A program made the position numbers and the translations under genes. This document shows, piece by piece, positions 17,655 through 28,441 of a stretch of DNA of 64,000 nt. Position 1 is the stretch's first letter. Each line of letters opens with the position of its first letter. Source of the stretch: LMUY01 sp965199555 (GTDB taxonomy: Bacteria > Pseudomonadota > Alphaproteobacteria > Acetobacterales > Acetobacteraceae). The DNA is taken from positions 372,001 through 436,000 of the forward strand of contig CBDASJ010000017.1 in assembly GCA_965199555.1 (NCBI GenBank), given 5' to 3'. The notes beneath the pieces are model-generated. The model was not told where the DNA came from and made no database searches. It worked only from the letters and a program-made list of their open reading frames with translations.

Positions 17655-18749
17655 TTACAGCCCTGCCGCGTAGCGGGCGATGTTGATGTCGGCGGTGACC
17701 GGCTCGCCCAGCACCGCCGCCGCGGCAGAGGCCGACAAGGCTGGTGAGGTCATCACCCCGAAGCCGCCTTGCCCGGCCAGCCAGAAAAAGCCGGGGAGGC
17801 GGGTATCCTCGCCGACCACCGGGGAGTGGTCCGGCGAAAAGGTCCGCAGCCCGGCCCAGCGGTGGGACACGTGGCGCGGCGCCAGCGTTGTCACCGTTTG
17901 CAGCCGGTCCATGGCGACCGCGACGTCCAACTCTTCCGGATAGGCGTTGCAGGGTTCGGTCGGGGTGGCATCCGCCGGGGACACCATCAGGCGCCCGGCA
18001 TCCGGCTTGAAGTAGAGCGTTTCCGTCGCGTCGTTCACCATCGGCCAGTCAGCGCTGCCGGGTGCGTCGACGATCAGTGCCGTCCGCCGCATCGGGGTGA
18101 GCCCGGCGGGCTGCGCGCCGGCCAGCCGCGCCACCTGGTCGGCCCAGGCGCCGGCCGCGTTGACCAGCATCGCGGCAGCATGGCGGCCGGCGGGTGTCTC
18201 AACGCGCCAGGCGGTGCCGTCCCTGGTGATCCGCTCGGCGCGCGCATCCGAAAGCACGCTGCCGCCGGCGGCGAGCAGGCCGCGCCGAAAGCCGTTGAAC
18301 AGCGCGTCCACGTCGATGTCGGCAACGTCCGGCTCGATAAAGGCGGCGACCACTGCTTCCGGCCGCAGGACCGGCACCATGCGCAGTGCTTCCGCCGGGT
18401 CGAGCGGTGCCATGGCGGGGAGGTGTTCCCGCCCTTCCGCCAACGCCGCCGCCAGCAGGCCTTCCTCGCCGGGCCCGGCCACGGTCAAGGCGCCGCGCGG
18501 GCGCAGCAGCGGCGTGTCGGCAAAGCCGGGCGGCGGCGAGGCCAGGAACGCGCGGCTGGCCAGGCTCAGCCGGCGCACGGCGGCGGTGCCGTAATTCTCC
18601 GTCAGCGTCGCCGCCGAACGGGCGGTGCTGTGGGTGCCGCAGTGCGACTCGGCTTCCAGCAGCGTGACCTTGGCTCCGGCCGTGGCCAGCCGCCAGGCCA
18701 CGCTCATCCCGGCGATGCCGCCGCCGATCACCAGCACGTCCGCGGTCAT
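17655..18749 (-). CDS. FAD-dependent oxidoreductase (D-amino-acid oxidase / glycine oxidase family)
   Basis: 364 aa DAO-fold flavoenzyme. FAD-binding motif VIGGGIAGMSVAWRLATAGAKV at the N-terminus, followed by the E of LLEAE; a Gly-rich C-terminal FAD contact (LAGQGGFGVMTSPA). It oxidises an amine or amino acid with FAD; the substrate cannot be read. It starts at ATG 18749, 9 bases after the SDR stop on the same strand, so the two oxidoreductases form an operon. Confidence 0.85.
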   Translation of the reverse strand: MTADVLVIGGGIAGMSVAWRLATAGAKVTLLEAESHCGTHSTARSAATLTENYGTAAVRRLSLASRAFLASPPPGFADTPLLRPRGALTVAGPGEEGLLAAALAEGREHLPAMAPLDPAEALRMVPVLRPEAVVAAFIEPDVADIDVDALFNGFRRGLLAAGGSVLSDARAERITRDGTAWRVETPAGRHAAAMLVNAAGAWADQVARLAGAQPAGLTPMRRTALIVDAPGSADWPMVNDATETLYFKPDAGRLMVSPADATPTEPCNAYPEELDVAVAMDRLQTVTTLAPRHVSHRWAGLRTFSPDHSPVVGEDTRLPGFFWLAGQGGFGVMTSPALSASAAAAVLGEPVTADINIARYAAGL

Positions 18750-18758
18750 GCGGCGCGG

Positions 18759-19502
18759 TCAGCCACGCCCGACATACGGCATGGCTGTCGCCATCACCGT
18801 CAGGGTTAGGATATTGGCGTCGAGCGGCAGCGACGCCATCAGCGCCACCGAGCGCGCGACGTTGGCCACGTCCATGGTGGGTTCGGGCTCGACCGTCCCG
18901 TTCGCCTGCGGCACGCCGCGCGCCATGCGTTCGGTCATGTCCGTCGCGGCGTTGCCCACGTCGACCTGCCCGCAGGCGATGTTGAACCGCCGGCCGTCCA
19001 GCGCGATCGTCTTGGTCAGGCCGCTCACGCCGTGCTTGGTCGCCGTGTACGGGGCGGAACCGGGCCGCGGCGCGTGGGCGGAGATGGAGCCGTTGTTGAT
19101 GATGCGGCCGCCTTGCGGTGCCTGGTCCCGCATCATACGGAACGCCCCGCGCGCCACGCGGAACACGCCGGTGAAGTTGACGGCGACGACGCCCTCCCAT
19201 TGCGCGTCCGTCAGGTCGCCGAAGCTGGTGGAGGGTGCGCCGCCGCCGGCATTGTTGAACAGCACGTCCAACCGGCCCCATTCCCGCCCGATCGCCTCGA
19301 ACAGGGCGTCCACCGAGGCCGGGTCGGTCACGTCGGTGGGGATCACCAGCGTCGTGGCGGTCCCAGCCAGGGCCGCGGTCTCCTCCAACTGCGGCCGGCG
19401 GCGGCCGGCCAGGGCGACGGCGAAGCCATCCGCAGCCAAGGCCAGCGCGGTGGCGCGGCCGATCCCGCCGCCCGCCCCGGTGACGAGTGCCGTGCGCGCC
19501 AT
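18759..19502 (-). CDS. Short-chain dehydrogenase/reductase (SDR)
   Basis: 247 aa classical SDR. Cofactor motif TGAGGGIG near residue 9, NNAG near residue 88, catalytic Ser in NNGSISAHAPRPGSAPYTATK with the YxxxK motif (Tyr and Lys) in the usual place. An acidic residue expected for NAD preference is not clear. It sits at the head of an operon with the FAD oxidoreductase, so both may act on the same hydroxy or amino compound; the substrate is unknown. Confidence 0.88.
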   Translation of the reverse strand: MARTALVTGAGGGIGRATALALAADGFAVALAGRRRPQLEETAALAGTATTLVIPTDVTDPASVDALFEAIGREWGRLDVLFNNAGGGAPSTSFGDLTDAQWEGVVAVNFTGVFRVARGAFRMMRDQAPQGGRIINNGSISAHAPRPGSAPYTATKHGVSGLTKTIALDGRRFNIACGQVDVGNAATDMTERMARGVPQANGTVEPEPTMDVANVARSVALMASLPLDANILTLTVMATAMPYVGRG

Positions 19503-19592
19503 GGTTCCGCCTCCCTTGATTGCCGGGCAACACTAGACAGCCTGGCCACGGATGCGAACCCTTTCGCGTGCCCGGCCGGGTGGTGGAGGCGC

Positions 19593-20855
19593 TCAGCCGC
19601 CGATGCGCTCCACGTCGGCCCCGCAGGCCGCAAGCTTCTGCTCCAGCGCCTCGTAGCCGCGGTCCAAATGGTAGACGCGGTTGACCACCGTGTCGCCCGC
19701 CGCGGCCAGGCCGGCGATTACCAGGGAGGCGCTGGCGCGCAGGTCGGTCGCCATGACCGGCGCGCCCGACAGCGACGGGACGCCGCGCACGATGGCGGAA
19801 GCGCCGTGGACGTTGATGTTGGCGCCCATCCGCGTCAGCTCGCTGACATGCATGAAGCGGTTTTCGAAGATCGTTTCCGTGACCATGGCCGCCCCTTCCG
19901 CCACGCTCATCAGCACCAGGAACTGCGCCTGCATGTCGGTGGGGAAGCCGGGATAGGGCTCCGTCATGGCGTCCGTGCCGTGCAGCCCGTTGCGCCGGGT
20001 AACCCGCACGCCCTCGGGCTCGGCCGTCAGGTCGACGCCGGCGCTGGCCATCACGGCGCGGACGGATGCCAGATGCGCCAGGTCCGCGCCGCGCAGCATC
20101 ACCGTGCCGCCGGTGATCGCGGCGGCGCAGGCATAGGTCCCGGTTTCGATGCGGTCGGGGATGACGGTGTGGTGGGCGCCGTGCAGTGCGCCAACGCCCT
20201 CGATGGCCAGCGTGCCCGTGCCGATCCCCTCGATCCGCGCGCCCATGGCGATCAGGCAATGCGCCAGGTCGTCGATCTCCGGCTCGCGGGCGGCGTTGGC
20301 GATGGTGGTCTGCCCGTCGGCCAAGGAGGCCGCCATCATCAGGTTCTCCGTCGCGCCGACGGACGCGAAGGGCAGCACGATCGTGGCGCCGCGCAGGCCG
20401 CCCGGCGCGGTGGCGTTGATGTAGCCCGCGGCCAGATCGATGCGGGCGCCCATCTGCTCCAGCCCCTTGAGGTGCAGGTCCACCGGGCGCGTGCCGATGG
20501 CGCAGCCGCCGGGCAGGGACACGCGGGCTTCCCGGCAGCGCGCCAGCAGGGGGCCGAGCACCAGCACGGAGGCCCGCATCTTGCGCACGATGTCGTACGG
20601 CGCCTCGGTGGAGGTGATGGCGCCGCCCAGCGACAGGGTGCGGCCGTCATTGCCCACCGGCTCCACCGCGATGCCGTGCTGGGACAGCAGGCTGCTCATC
20701 GTGTCGATGTCGGCCAGGCGCGGCACGTTGCCCAGCACCAGCCGCTCCTCCGTCAGCAGCCCGGCGGCCATCAGCGGCAGGCTGGCGTTCTTCGCCCCGC
20801 CGATCACGATCTCCCCATGCAGCGGGCGGCCGCCGCGGATGCGGATCTTGTCCAT
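19593..20855 (-). CDS. murA: UDP-N-acetylglucosamine 1-carboxyvinyltransferase
   Basis: 420 aa, normal length. Catalyses the first committed step of peptidoglycan synthesis, adding enolpyruvate to UDP-GlcNAc. The KNASLPLMAAGLL stretch (substrate Lys) near residue 22, the catalytic and fosfomycin-target Cys in LPGGCAIGTRPVDLHL near residue 117, and TDLRASASLVIAGLAA near residue 370 are all present. It follows dcd on the same strand with a 12-base gap. Confidence 0.95.
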   Translation of the reverse strand: MDKIRIRGGRPLHGEIVIGGAKNASLPLMAAGLLTEERLVLGNVPRLADIDTMSSLLSQHGIAVEPVGNDGRTLSLGGAITSTEAPYDIVRKMRASVLVLGPLLARCREARVSLPGGCAIGTRPVDLHLKGLEQMGARIDLAAGYINATAPGGLRGATIVLPFASVGATENLMMAASLADGQTTIANAAREPEIDDLAHCLIAMGARIEGIGTGTLAIEGVGALHGAHHTVIPDRIETGTYACAAAITGGTVMLRGADLAHLASVRAVMASAGVDLTAEPEGVRVTRRNGLHGTDAMTEPYPGFPTDMQAQFLVLMSVAEGAAMVTETIFENRFMHVSELTRMGANINVHGASAIVRGVPSLSGAPVMATDLRASASLVIAGLAAAGDTVVNRVYHLDRGYEALEQKLAACGADVERIGG

Positions 20856-20867
20856 GGTTCGGCGTCC

Positions 20868-21422
20868 TTACATTCGGGGCAGGGAGGTGCCGCGCTGGCG
20901 CATGTACTTGCCGGCACGGTCGGCGTAGCTGGTTTCGCAAGGCTCGGAGCCCTGGAGGAACAGGAACTGGCAGATGCCCTCACCGGCATAGATGCGGGCG
21001 GGCAGGGGCGTGGTGTTGCTGATCTCGATCGTCACCTGGCCCTCCCATTCCGGTTCCAGTGGCGTGACGTTCACGATGATGCCGCAGCGGGCGTAGGTGG
21101 ACTTGCCCAGGCACACCACCAGGATGTCGCGCGGGATGCGAAAGTATTCCACGGTGTGCGTCAGGGCGAAGCTGTTGGGCGGGATGATCGCCACCGGGCC
21201 GCGGCGGTCCACGAAGCTGTCGGGGTTGAAGTTCTTCGGGTCGACCACGGCGCTGTCGACGTTGGTGAAGATCTTGAAGTCGTCGGCCACGCGGGCGTCG
21301 TAGCCGTAGGAGGACAGGCCGTAGCTGATGACGCCGTCCCGCTTCTGCGCCTCGGTGAACGGCTCGATCATGGCGTGTTCCAACGCCATGCGGCGTATCC
21401 ATCGGTCGGCCATGACGGGCAT
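20868..21422 (-). CDS. dcd: dCTP deaminase
   Basis: 184 aa. Deaminates dCTP to dUTP for thymidylate synthesis. Family signatures: SSYGYDARVADDFKIF, GKSTYARCGIIVNVTPLEPEWEGQVTIEISN with the catalytic Glu, and FLFLQGSEPCETSY. The first codons are uncertain: ATG 21422 (MPVMADR) or ATG 21413 (MADR). Likely cotranscribed with murA. Confidence 0.93.
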   Translation of the reverse strand: MPVMADRWIRRMALEHAMIEPFTEAQKRDGVISYGLSSYGYDARVADDFKIFTNVDSAVVDPKNFNPDSFVDRRGPVAIIPPNSFALTHTVEYFRIPRDILVVCLGKSTYARCGIIVNVTPLEPEWEGQVTIEISNTTPLPARIYAGEGICQFLFLQGSEPCETSYADRAGKYMRQRGTSLPRM

Positions 21423-21545
21423 CGGGCGGGCTCTCCGGCTACGGCGAACCGTCTAGCGCAGGGCGGCGCGCCGCGGCAAACCGGTGCGGTCGGGTTGACG
21501 CCCGGTGCGGCCTTCGCCATAAGCCGCCTTCTTTCGCCCGAGCCC

Positions 21546-21560
21546 TGAGGATACCCAACG
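21546..21560 (+). promoter_or_regulatory. Ribosome-binding leader of rpmB
   Basis: TGAGGATACCCAACG stands directly before the rpmB ATG and contains AGGA. The same 15 bases occur on the other strand at 10091-10105, three bases before the cobS ATG. Confidence 0.55.
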
Positions 21561-21857
21561 ATGTCCCGCCGTTGCCTGATTTCCGGCAAGGGTGTGCTGA
21601 CCGGCAACAACGTCAGCCACGCCAACAACAAGAGCCGCCGCCGCTTCCTGCCGAACCTGCAGGAGCAGTCGCTGCTGTCGGACGTGCTGGGAACGTCGAT
21701 CCGGGTGCGGCTGACCGCCAACGGGCTGCGCACGGTCGAGCATAATGGCGGCCTGGACGCGTTCCTGCTCGGCACGCCGAACCGGAACCTGCCGGAGGAG
21801 GCGCAGGTGTTAAAGCGGCGCATCCAGCGCGCCCAGGCCAAGAAGGCCGTCGCCTGA
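21561..21857 (+). CDS. rpmB: 50S ribosomal protein L28
   Basis: 98 aa, the length usual for alphaproteobacterial L28. Starts MSRRCLISGKGVLTGNNVSHANNKSRRRFLPNLQ, matching the family throughout; the conserved Cys near residue 5 remains. Divergent to dcd and convergent with gph. Confidence 0.95.
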   Translation: MSRRCLISGKGVLTGNNVSHANNKSRRRFLPNLQEQSLLSDVLGTSIRVRLTANGLRTVEHNGGLDAFLLGTPNRNLPEEAQVLKRRIQRAQAKKAVA

Positions 21858-21874
21858 CGCCTGGCTGAAGATTG

Positions 21875-22522
21875 CTAGGACCGGAGCAGCCGGTCCGCCA
21901 TCGCCGGGACCTCGCTGGCGGTGGCCGCGATTGCCGCGGCACCCTCTGCCATTGCCAGGGGGCCGTAGCCCCATTCGGCGAAGATCGCCTGCATTCCCGC
22001 GCCCTGCGCCGCCAGCACGTCATTGCGGTGGTCGCCCAGCGCCAATGCGTTGCCGGGTGTTCCGCCTGCCGCCGTGACGGCGACGCGCATGTGCGCCGGG
22101 TCCGGTTTGCGCGGCCCGTCGCCGCCCGTCACGCTGTGGATCATTTCGGCTAGGCCGACCACTCCCAGGATGGCGCGAGCATCGGCTTCCGGCTTGTTGG
22201 TGCACACGCCCAATCGCCAGCCTTGCCGCGACAGCGTCTGCAACATGCCGGGCACGCCGGGGAACGGCTCCGTTTCATCCGTGGCATGCCGGCTGTAATC
22301 CGCGCGAAACGCTGCCACTGCCGCCGGGTCCGGCCCCAAGTCGCGGGCGGCCAGGCCGCGCGTCACCAGCGCCTCCACCCCGTCGCCGATCATCGCCACC
22401 ACCTCGGCCCGGGCGAACGGCGCCAGGCCGCGTCCGTGCATCAGGCGGTTGAGCGCGGCGGCCAAATCCGCCGCCGAGTCGACCAGCGTGCCGTCCAGGT
22501 CGAGGATCAGGGTGCGTGCCAT
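21875..22522 (-). CDS. gph: Phosphoglycolate phosphatase (HAD family)
   Basis: 215 aa. HAD hydrolase that removes the phosphate of 2-phosphoglycolate formed in DNA repair or photorespiration. All four HAD motifs are seen: DLDGTLVDS near residue 8, the Thr in CTNKPE, the Lys in GPRKPDPAHM, and GDHRND. The frame runs far upstream, but ATG 22522 (MARTLILDLDGT) places motif I where the family has it. Divergent from glmU. Confidence 0.9.
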   Translation of the reverse strand: MARTLILDLDGTLVDSAADLAAALNRLMHGRGLAPFARAEVVAMIGDGVEALVTRGLAARDLGPDPAAVAAFRADYSRHATDETEPFPGVPGMLQTLSRQGWRLGVCTNKPEADARAILGVVGLAEMIHSVTGGDGPRKPDPAHMRVAVTAAGGTPGNALALGDHRNDVLAAQGAGMQAIFAEWGYGPLAMAEGAAAIAATASEVPAMADRLLRS

Positions 22523-22592
22523 GTCACGATCCGTAAAAACATGTGTCGGCGCGCGCTTTGACACGGCGACCCGCGGGACGCTACCCGGAGAC

Positions 22593-23899
22593 ATGGAAGC
22601 CACTGCCATCCTGCTGGCCGCGGGCCTGGGCACCCGCATGCGATCGGCCCTGCCGAAGGCGCTGCACCCGATCGCCGGGCGCCCGATGCTGCGGCACCTG
22701 CTGGAGTCCTGCCGCGCGGCGTTCGAGCATGCCGTGGTCGTCGCCGGGCCGGACATGGCGGCGCTGGCTGCCGCCGCCGCGCCGCATCGCACCGTGGTGC
22801 AGGCGGACAGGCTCGGCACCGCCCACGCCGCGTTGCAGGCGGCGCCCTGGTTCGGCGCCGGCGACGTGGCCGTGCTGTATGCCGACAACCCGCTGATCCG
22901 TCCGGACACGCTGCGGCGGCTGCGGGCGGCACGGGCCGAGGCCGGGCTGGTGCTGCTGGCGATGCGGCCGGCCGAGCCGGGCCAGTATGGCCGGGTGCTC
23001 ACCGCCGGCGACACGGTCGAGCGCATCGTCGAATGGGCCGACGCGACGGAAGCTGAGCGGGCGGTCGGCCTGTGCAATGCCGGCGTGATCTGCGCCGCCG
23101 CACCCGACCTGGAACGCTGGCTGCGCGCCGTGCGCAACGACAACAGCAAGGGCGAATACTACCTGACCGACGTGGTCGCCCACGCCCGGGCCGAGGGCGC
23201 CCGCGTGGTCGCGGTGGAAGCGCCGGAAGCGGAGTTGCGGGGCGTGAACTCCCGCGCCGAACTGGCCGTGGCGGAGGCCACCGTGCAAGGCTGGCTGCGG
23301 CAGGCGGCCATGGCCGGCGGCGCCACGCTGGTCGCGCCGGACACGGTGTTCCTGTCCGCCGACACGGTGCTGGGACCGGACGTGACGGTTGCGCCCAACG
23401 TCGTGTTCGGCCCCGGCGTGTCCGTGGCGTCCGGCGTCGACATCCGCGCTTTCTGCCATCTGGAAGGCTGCCGGGTCGAAGCGGGGGCGGTGATCGGCCC
23501 GTTCGCCCGGTTGCGGCCCGGCACGGTGGTGGGCGCCCGCGCCCATGTGGGTAATTTCGTGGAGCTGAAGGCCGCCGTGCTGGGGGAGGGTGCCAAGGCC
23601 AACCACCTGTCCTATATCGGCGATGCGGCAGTGGGCGCGCGCGCCAACATCGGCGCCGGCACCATCACGGTGAACTATGACGGCTTCGGCAAGCACCGCA
23701 CGCAGATCGGCGAGGCGGCGTTCATCGGCTCCAACACCTCACTGGTGGCGCCGGTCAGCATTGGGGACCGTGCGCTGGTGGTGGCCGGCAGCACGGTCAC
23801 GGCGGACGTGCCGGCCGATGCCATGGCGTTCGGCCGCGCGCGGCAAGTGACCAAGCCCGGGCGCGCCGCCGCGTTCCGGGCCAGCAAGGAGCAGCGTTG

Positions 23900-23900
<1 letters not shown>
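22593..23900 (+). CDS. glmU: Bifunctional UDP-GlcNAc pyrophosphorylase / glucosamine-1-phosphate N-acetyltransferase
   Basis: 435 aa. N-terminal uridylyltransferase domain with LLAAGLGTRMRSALPKALHP at the start and GTAHA; C-terminal left-handed beta-helix acetyltransferase with ENV-like hexapeptides and NFVELKAAVLGEGAKANHLSYIGDA. Makes UDP-GlcNAc for peptidoglycan and LPS. The frame is open upstream to 22449; ATG 22593 (MEATAILL) is the family start. The stop overlaps the glmS ATG by one base (TGATG), so the two genes for consecutive precursor steps are coupled. Confidence 0.95.
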
Positions 23901-25717
<1,817 letters not shown>

Positions 25718-25780
25718 AAATTACGCTGGCCGTTCTCGGCCGCGAACGGGATATGTCACGTTCGTGGAATCGGCCGTGCG

Positions 25781-26677
25781 TCAGCGCGTCGGCAGCGGAA
25801 CCACCACGCGTCGCCCCTCTTCCCGGAACGCGTCCGCGAACTCCACCGGTAGGCCACTGACCGAGACCGGAACCCGCGCCCGGCCTTGCCCGCGCGCCTC
25901 CGCGCCATAATTCCAGCGAACGTCATCCCAAAGGAGGCTGCCCCCGACCCGCAGCGGTGCCTCCCGGTGATAGCGGGCCTCCGCGACCGAGCCATCGTCA
26001 TGGAAGACGACGTTGTATGGCAGACGTCCGACTCCGGGCGCGTCCAGCCCAGCCTCCCAAACCGTGGCGGATAGCCGCCGCCCGTCCGGTTCCGGGTCGA
26101 TCTCCGTGCCCTCGGGCAGCACCCACCCCTTCCAGTCAGTCGTGCGGGCGAGCGTGCAGGACAGAAGGCGCCCGGCGGTTGTGAAGGAGGCGTGCGATGC
26201 CGCACAGGCCCAGCCGTCCAGCGTTGCCGCGTCCTCCAACAGCGCGGACCACCGGTTCTCCCCGAAGCGGAGGAGATAGCGCGCCCGAACGCCGAACACC
26301 TCCGCCGCCGGCGTCATCTCCACCCCTTCTATCCGGGTGTGCGACGCGTCCGCCCACTGCACGACCGCGCCCGCCGGGAGAGCTATGCCGTCCACCACCG
26401 TCGCCTCCGCCAGCCGCGTGTGCGTGCGGGCGTACTCCACGCGCTCGCGCCATTTGCCCAGCACCTCGACAAGGGTGTCGATGCCGACCCCCAGGCCAGG
26501 AAGGGAGAGGAGCGCCGCGAAAACGGCGATGGCGGCGCGGTTCCTTCCGTGGACGAAAATGGCAAGAATGCCGAAGCTGAGCGCCGCGACCAGGAGGAGA
26601 GGCCAACCGGATTGGATGAGGGCGAACGCGATGAAGGATAGATCCGAGCTGGACATATGCCCTCCGGCCTCAAGCAT
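25781..26677 (-). CDS. Hypothetical membrane-anchored protein
   Basis: 298 aa. Two hydrophobic segments near the N-terminus (about 13-43 and 47-65: LIQSGWPLLLVAALSFGILAIFV and AAIAVFAALLSLPGLGVGI) are followed by a soluble domain of about 220 residues rich in beta-type sequence with several Trp (SLLWDDVRWNYGAEARG). No family recognised. ATG 26656 (MSSSDL) is an alternative start. Lies 4 bases downstream of the carbamoylase gene on the same strand. Confidence 0.6.
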   Translation of the reverse strand: MLEAGGHMSSSDLSFIAFALIQSGWPLLLVAALSFGILAIFVHGRNRAAIAVFAALLSLPGLGVGIDTLVEVLGKWRERVEYARTHTRLAEATVVDGIALPAGAVVQWADASHTRIEGVEMTPAAEVFGVRARYLLRFGENRWSALLEDAATLDGWACAASHASFTTAGRLLSCTLARTTDWKGWVLPEGTEIDPEPDGRRLSATVWEAGLDAPGVGRLPYNVVFHDDGSVAEARYHREAPLRVGGSLLWDDVRWNYGAEARGQGRARVPVSVSGLPVEFADAFREEGRRVVVPLPTR

Positions 26678-26681
26678 TGAC

Positions 26682-27905
26682 TCAGGCAGATGCCGTATAG
26701 TCGTTCGACTTCAGGTAAGCCTCCACCGCATCCCCCAAGACGGCGCAGCACAGCGCCAGGTCTTCCTCCTTGGTGTCCTCCGCCCAATGGTGGCTGATGC
26801 CACCGATGCTGGGGGAGAACAGCATGGCGGAGGGCATCACCTGTGCCATTACCTGCGCGTCGTGCCCGGCGCCGCTGGGCAGGGGTTGCCAGGCGCCGGG
26901 GGCGTGGTGTTCGGCGGCGGTTTCCAGCGCCTTCATGATCGCCGGGTCGCACAGGGCGGGGATGGAGCGGCGGATCACCTGGACTTCCGTGGTGCAGCGC
27001 TCGCGGCGGTTGCTTTCTTGCACCTGGGTGCGCAGGCAGGCTTCCAGGCGCTCCAGCGTGGCCCATTCGACGTCGCGGAACTGGAACAGGATGTCGGCGC
27101 GGCCGGGGATGATGGAGGGGGCGCCGGGCGTCAGCACGATCTGACCGGTGGTCCAGGTGGTGCGCTCGCCGCAAACAAGTGGGAAGGCGTGGTCGATCGC
27201 CGCCAGCAGGCGCACCGCCGTCAGTCCGGCGTCCTTGCGCTGCGCCATGGTGGTGCCGCCGGCGTGGTCCTGCTGGCCGGTGACGACGAGGCGGAACTGC
27301 CAGATGGCGACGATGCCGGTGACCACGGCGGCGTGGTGGCCGGCGCTTTCCAGCCTCGTGCCTTGCTCGATATGCAGCTCGACGAAGCCCTTGTGCCGAC
27401 CGGGCTCGTAGAACAGGCGCGGTAGGCCGGCCAGCCCGGCGGCGGCCAGCGCGTCCCGCAACGGGGAGCCGTCGTTGCGGCTGCGGGCGCGGTCCATCTC
27501 GTCTTCGGACAGGTCGCCGATGAAGGAACGGCTGCCCAGGAAGCCACCTTCGAAATGCCCTTCCTCGTCCGCGAAGGCTATGACGTCGACCGGCAGTCCG
27601 GCGCGCGCCAGGGCCAGCGCCGCCATCACGCCGAGCGCGCCGTCCAGCCAGCCGGCCTGGTTCTGGCTCTCGATGTGGCTGCCGACCAGCATGTGCGGCC
27701 CAGCGCCGGGGTGGCGGCCCAGCACGTTGCCGATGCCGTCGATGGTCGGCTCCAGCCCGACTTCCGCCATGCGCGCCATGAGCCAGCGGCGAGACTCCAT
27801 GTCGTCCGGCGAGTAGGTCGGCCGGTGCACGCCGGTCTTGTAAGCACCGATCTGCCGCAGCTCGTTCAGGTCGCGCAGGAAGCGGGCGGTGTCGATGCTG
27901 GCCAT
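26682..27905 (-). CDS. M20-family hydantoinase/carbamoylase (Zn-dependent amidase)
   Basis: 407 aa. Related to allantoate amidohydrolase and N-carbamoyl-L-amino-acid hydrolase. Metal motifs: VGSHIESQNQAGWLDGALGVMA (His, then Asp), ADEEGHFEGGFLGSRSF (Glu-Glu), ELHIEQGTRLE (His), and C-terminal SGAGHDAQVM (His). The dimerisation domain has DHAGGTTMAQRKDAG. The first motif reads SHIESQ where most members have SHLDS or SHLDT, so the subfamily and substrate are uncertain; the ureide or beta-ureido acid class is likely. Start ATG 27905. Confidence 0.85.
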   Translation of the reverse strand: MASIDTARFLRDLNELRQIGAYKTGVHRPTYSPDDMESRRWLMARMAEVGLEPTIDGIGNVLGRHPGAGPHMLVGSHIESQNQAGWLDGALGVMAALALARAGLPVDVIAFADEEGHFEGGFLGSRSFIGDLSEDEMDRARSRNDGSPLRDALAAAGLAGLPRLFYEPGRHKGFVELHIEQGTRLESAGHHAAVVTGIVAIWQFRLVVTGQQDHAGGTTMAQRKDAGLTAVRLLAAIDHAFPLVCGERTTWTTGQIVLTPGAPSIIPGRADILFQFRDVEWATLERLEACLRTQVQESNRRERCTTEVQVIRRSIPALCDPAIMKALETAAEHHAPGAWQPLPSGAGHDAQVMAQVMPSAMLFSPSIGGISHHWAEDTKEEDLALCCAVLGDAVEAYLKSNDYTASA

Positions 27906-27981
27906 GGGGGCTCTCCGAGGCGAAAGCCCGATCCTGTCGCTTGCGGGCGCGGGAGGAAAGGCCCGAGCGCCCGCACCCGGT

Positions 27982-28371
27982 TCAGTCGGCGGCGATATGA
28001 TCTGGGAATACGGTGAATTGCTGAACCTGGCAGTTGGCCACTGTTTGCGTCGCCTGGGTGGTGTTGTCGGCGAACCGCACCGCTAGGTTCTGCACGCACT
28101 GGTTTCGGTCCAGCCGGAAGGTGGCGACCTCGTTGGGCGCGATCTTGCCCTTCTCCGTCGCCAGCACGTCGCCCTTGTTGCTGACGGTGGCATGCGCCTC
28201 CACCACGTCCTTGTCGGTGCGGTTGCGGATGGTGATGTTGCGTAGGTTCTGCGTGGGCCCAGGGGTGGCGGTCGGCGCCTGCGTCGGCTTGGCGACGGAC
28301 GGCGAGGCCTGGGCGAACGCCCCGGTCGGCAGGGCAATCAACAGCATCGCGGCGGCGAGGGTGGGGCGCAT
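27982..28371 (-). CDS. Small secreted hypothetical protein
   Basis: 129 aa with a clear signal peptide (MRPTLAAAMLLIALPTGAFA, cleavage after AFA) followed by a Pro/Thr-rich linker and a domain of about 85 residues (NITIRNRTDKDVVEAHATVS) ending with two Cys (NQCVQNLAV and ANCQVQQF) that could form a disulfide. Predicted periplasmic; function unknown. Confidence 0.7.
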   Translation of the reverse strand: MRPTLAAAMLLIALPTGAFAQASPSVAKPTQAPTATPGPTQNLRNITIRNRTDKDVVEAHATVSNKGDVLATEKGKIAPNEVATFRLDRNQCVQNLAVRFADNTTQATQTVANCQVQQFTVFPDHIAAD

Positions 28372-28441
28372 GGCACGGTCCTTGGGTGGTAACTATCCCT
28401 AACAACCGGCACCCCTGCCAGGTTGCCGTCGCCGACCCTGG

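Noticed and set aside
18199..20259. 686-residue minus-strand open frame
   Set aside because: Out-of-frame shadow of the FAD oxidoreductase, SDR and MurA genes; Arg-rich with no motif.
19032..21548. 838-residue open frame on the plus strand across murA and dcd
   Set aside because: It is opposite to two clear genes (MurA, Dcd) and is the low-complexity His/Arg/Gly-rich translation expected on the antisense of high-GC genes.
21875..23149. 424-residue extended version of the phosphatase gene
   Set aside because: The extension lies antisense to glmU; ATG 22522 places the HAD motif at the normal N-terminal position.
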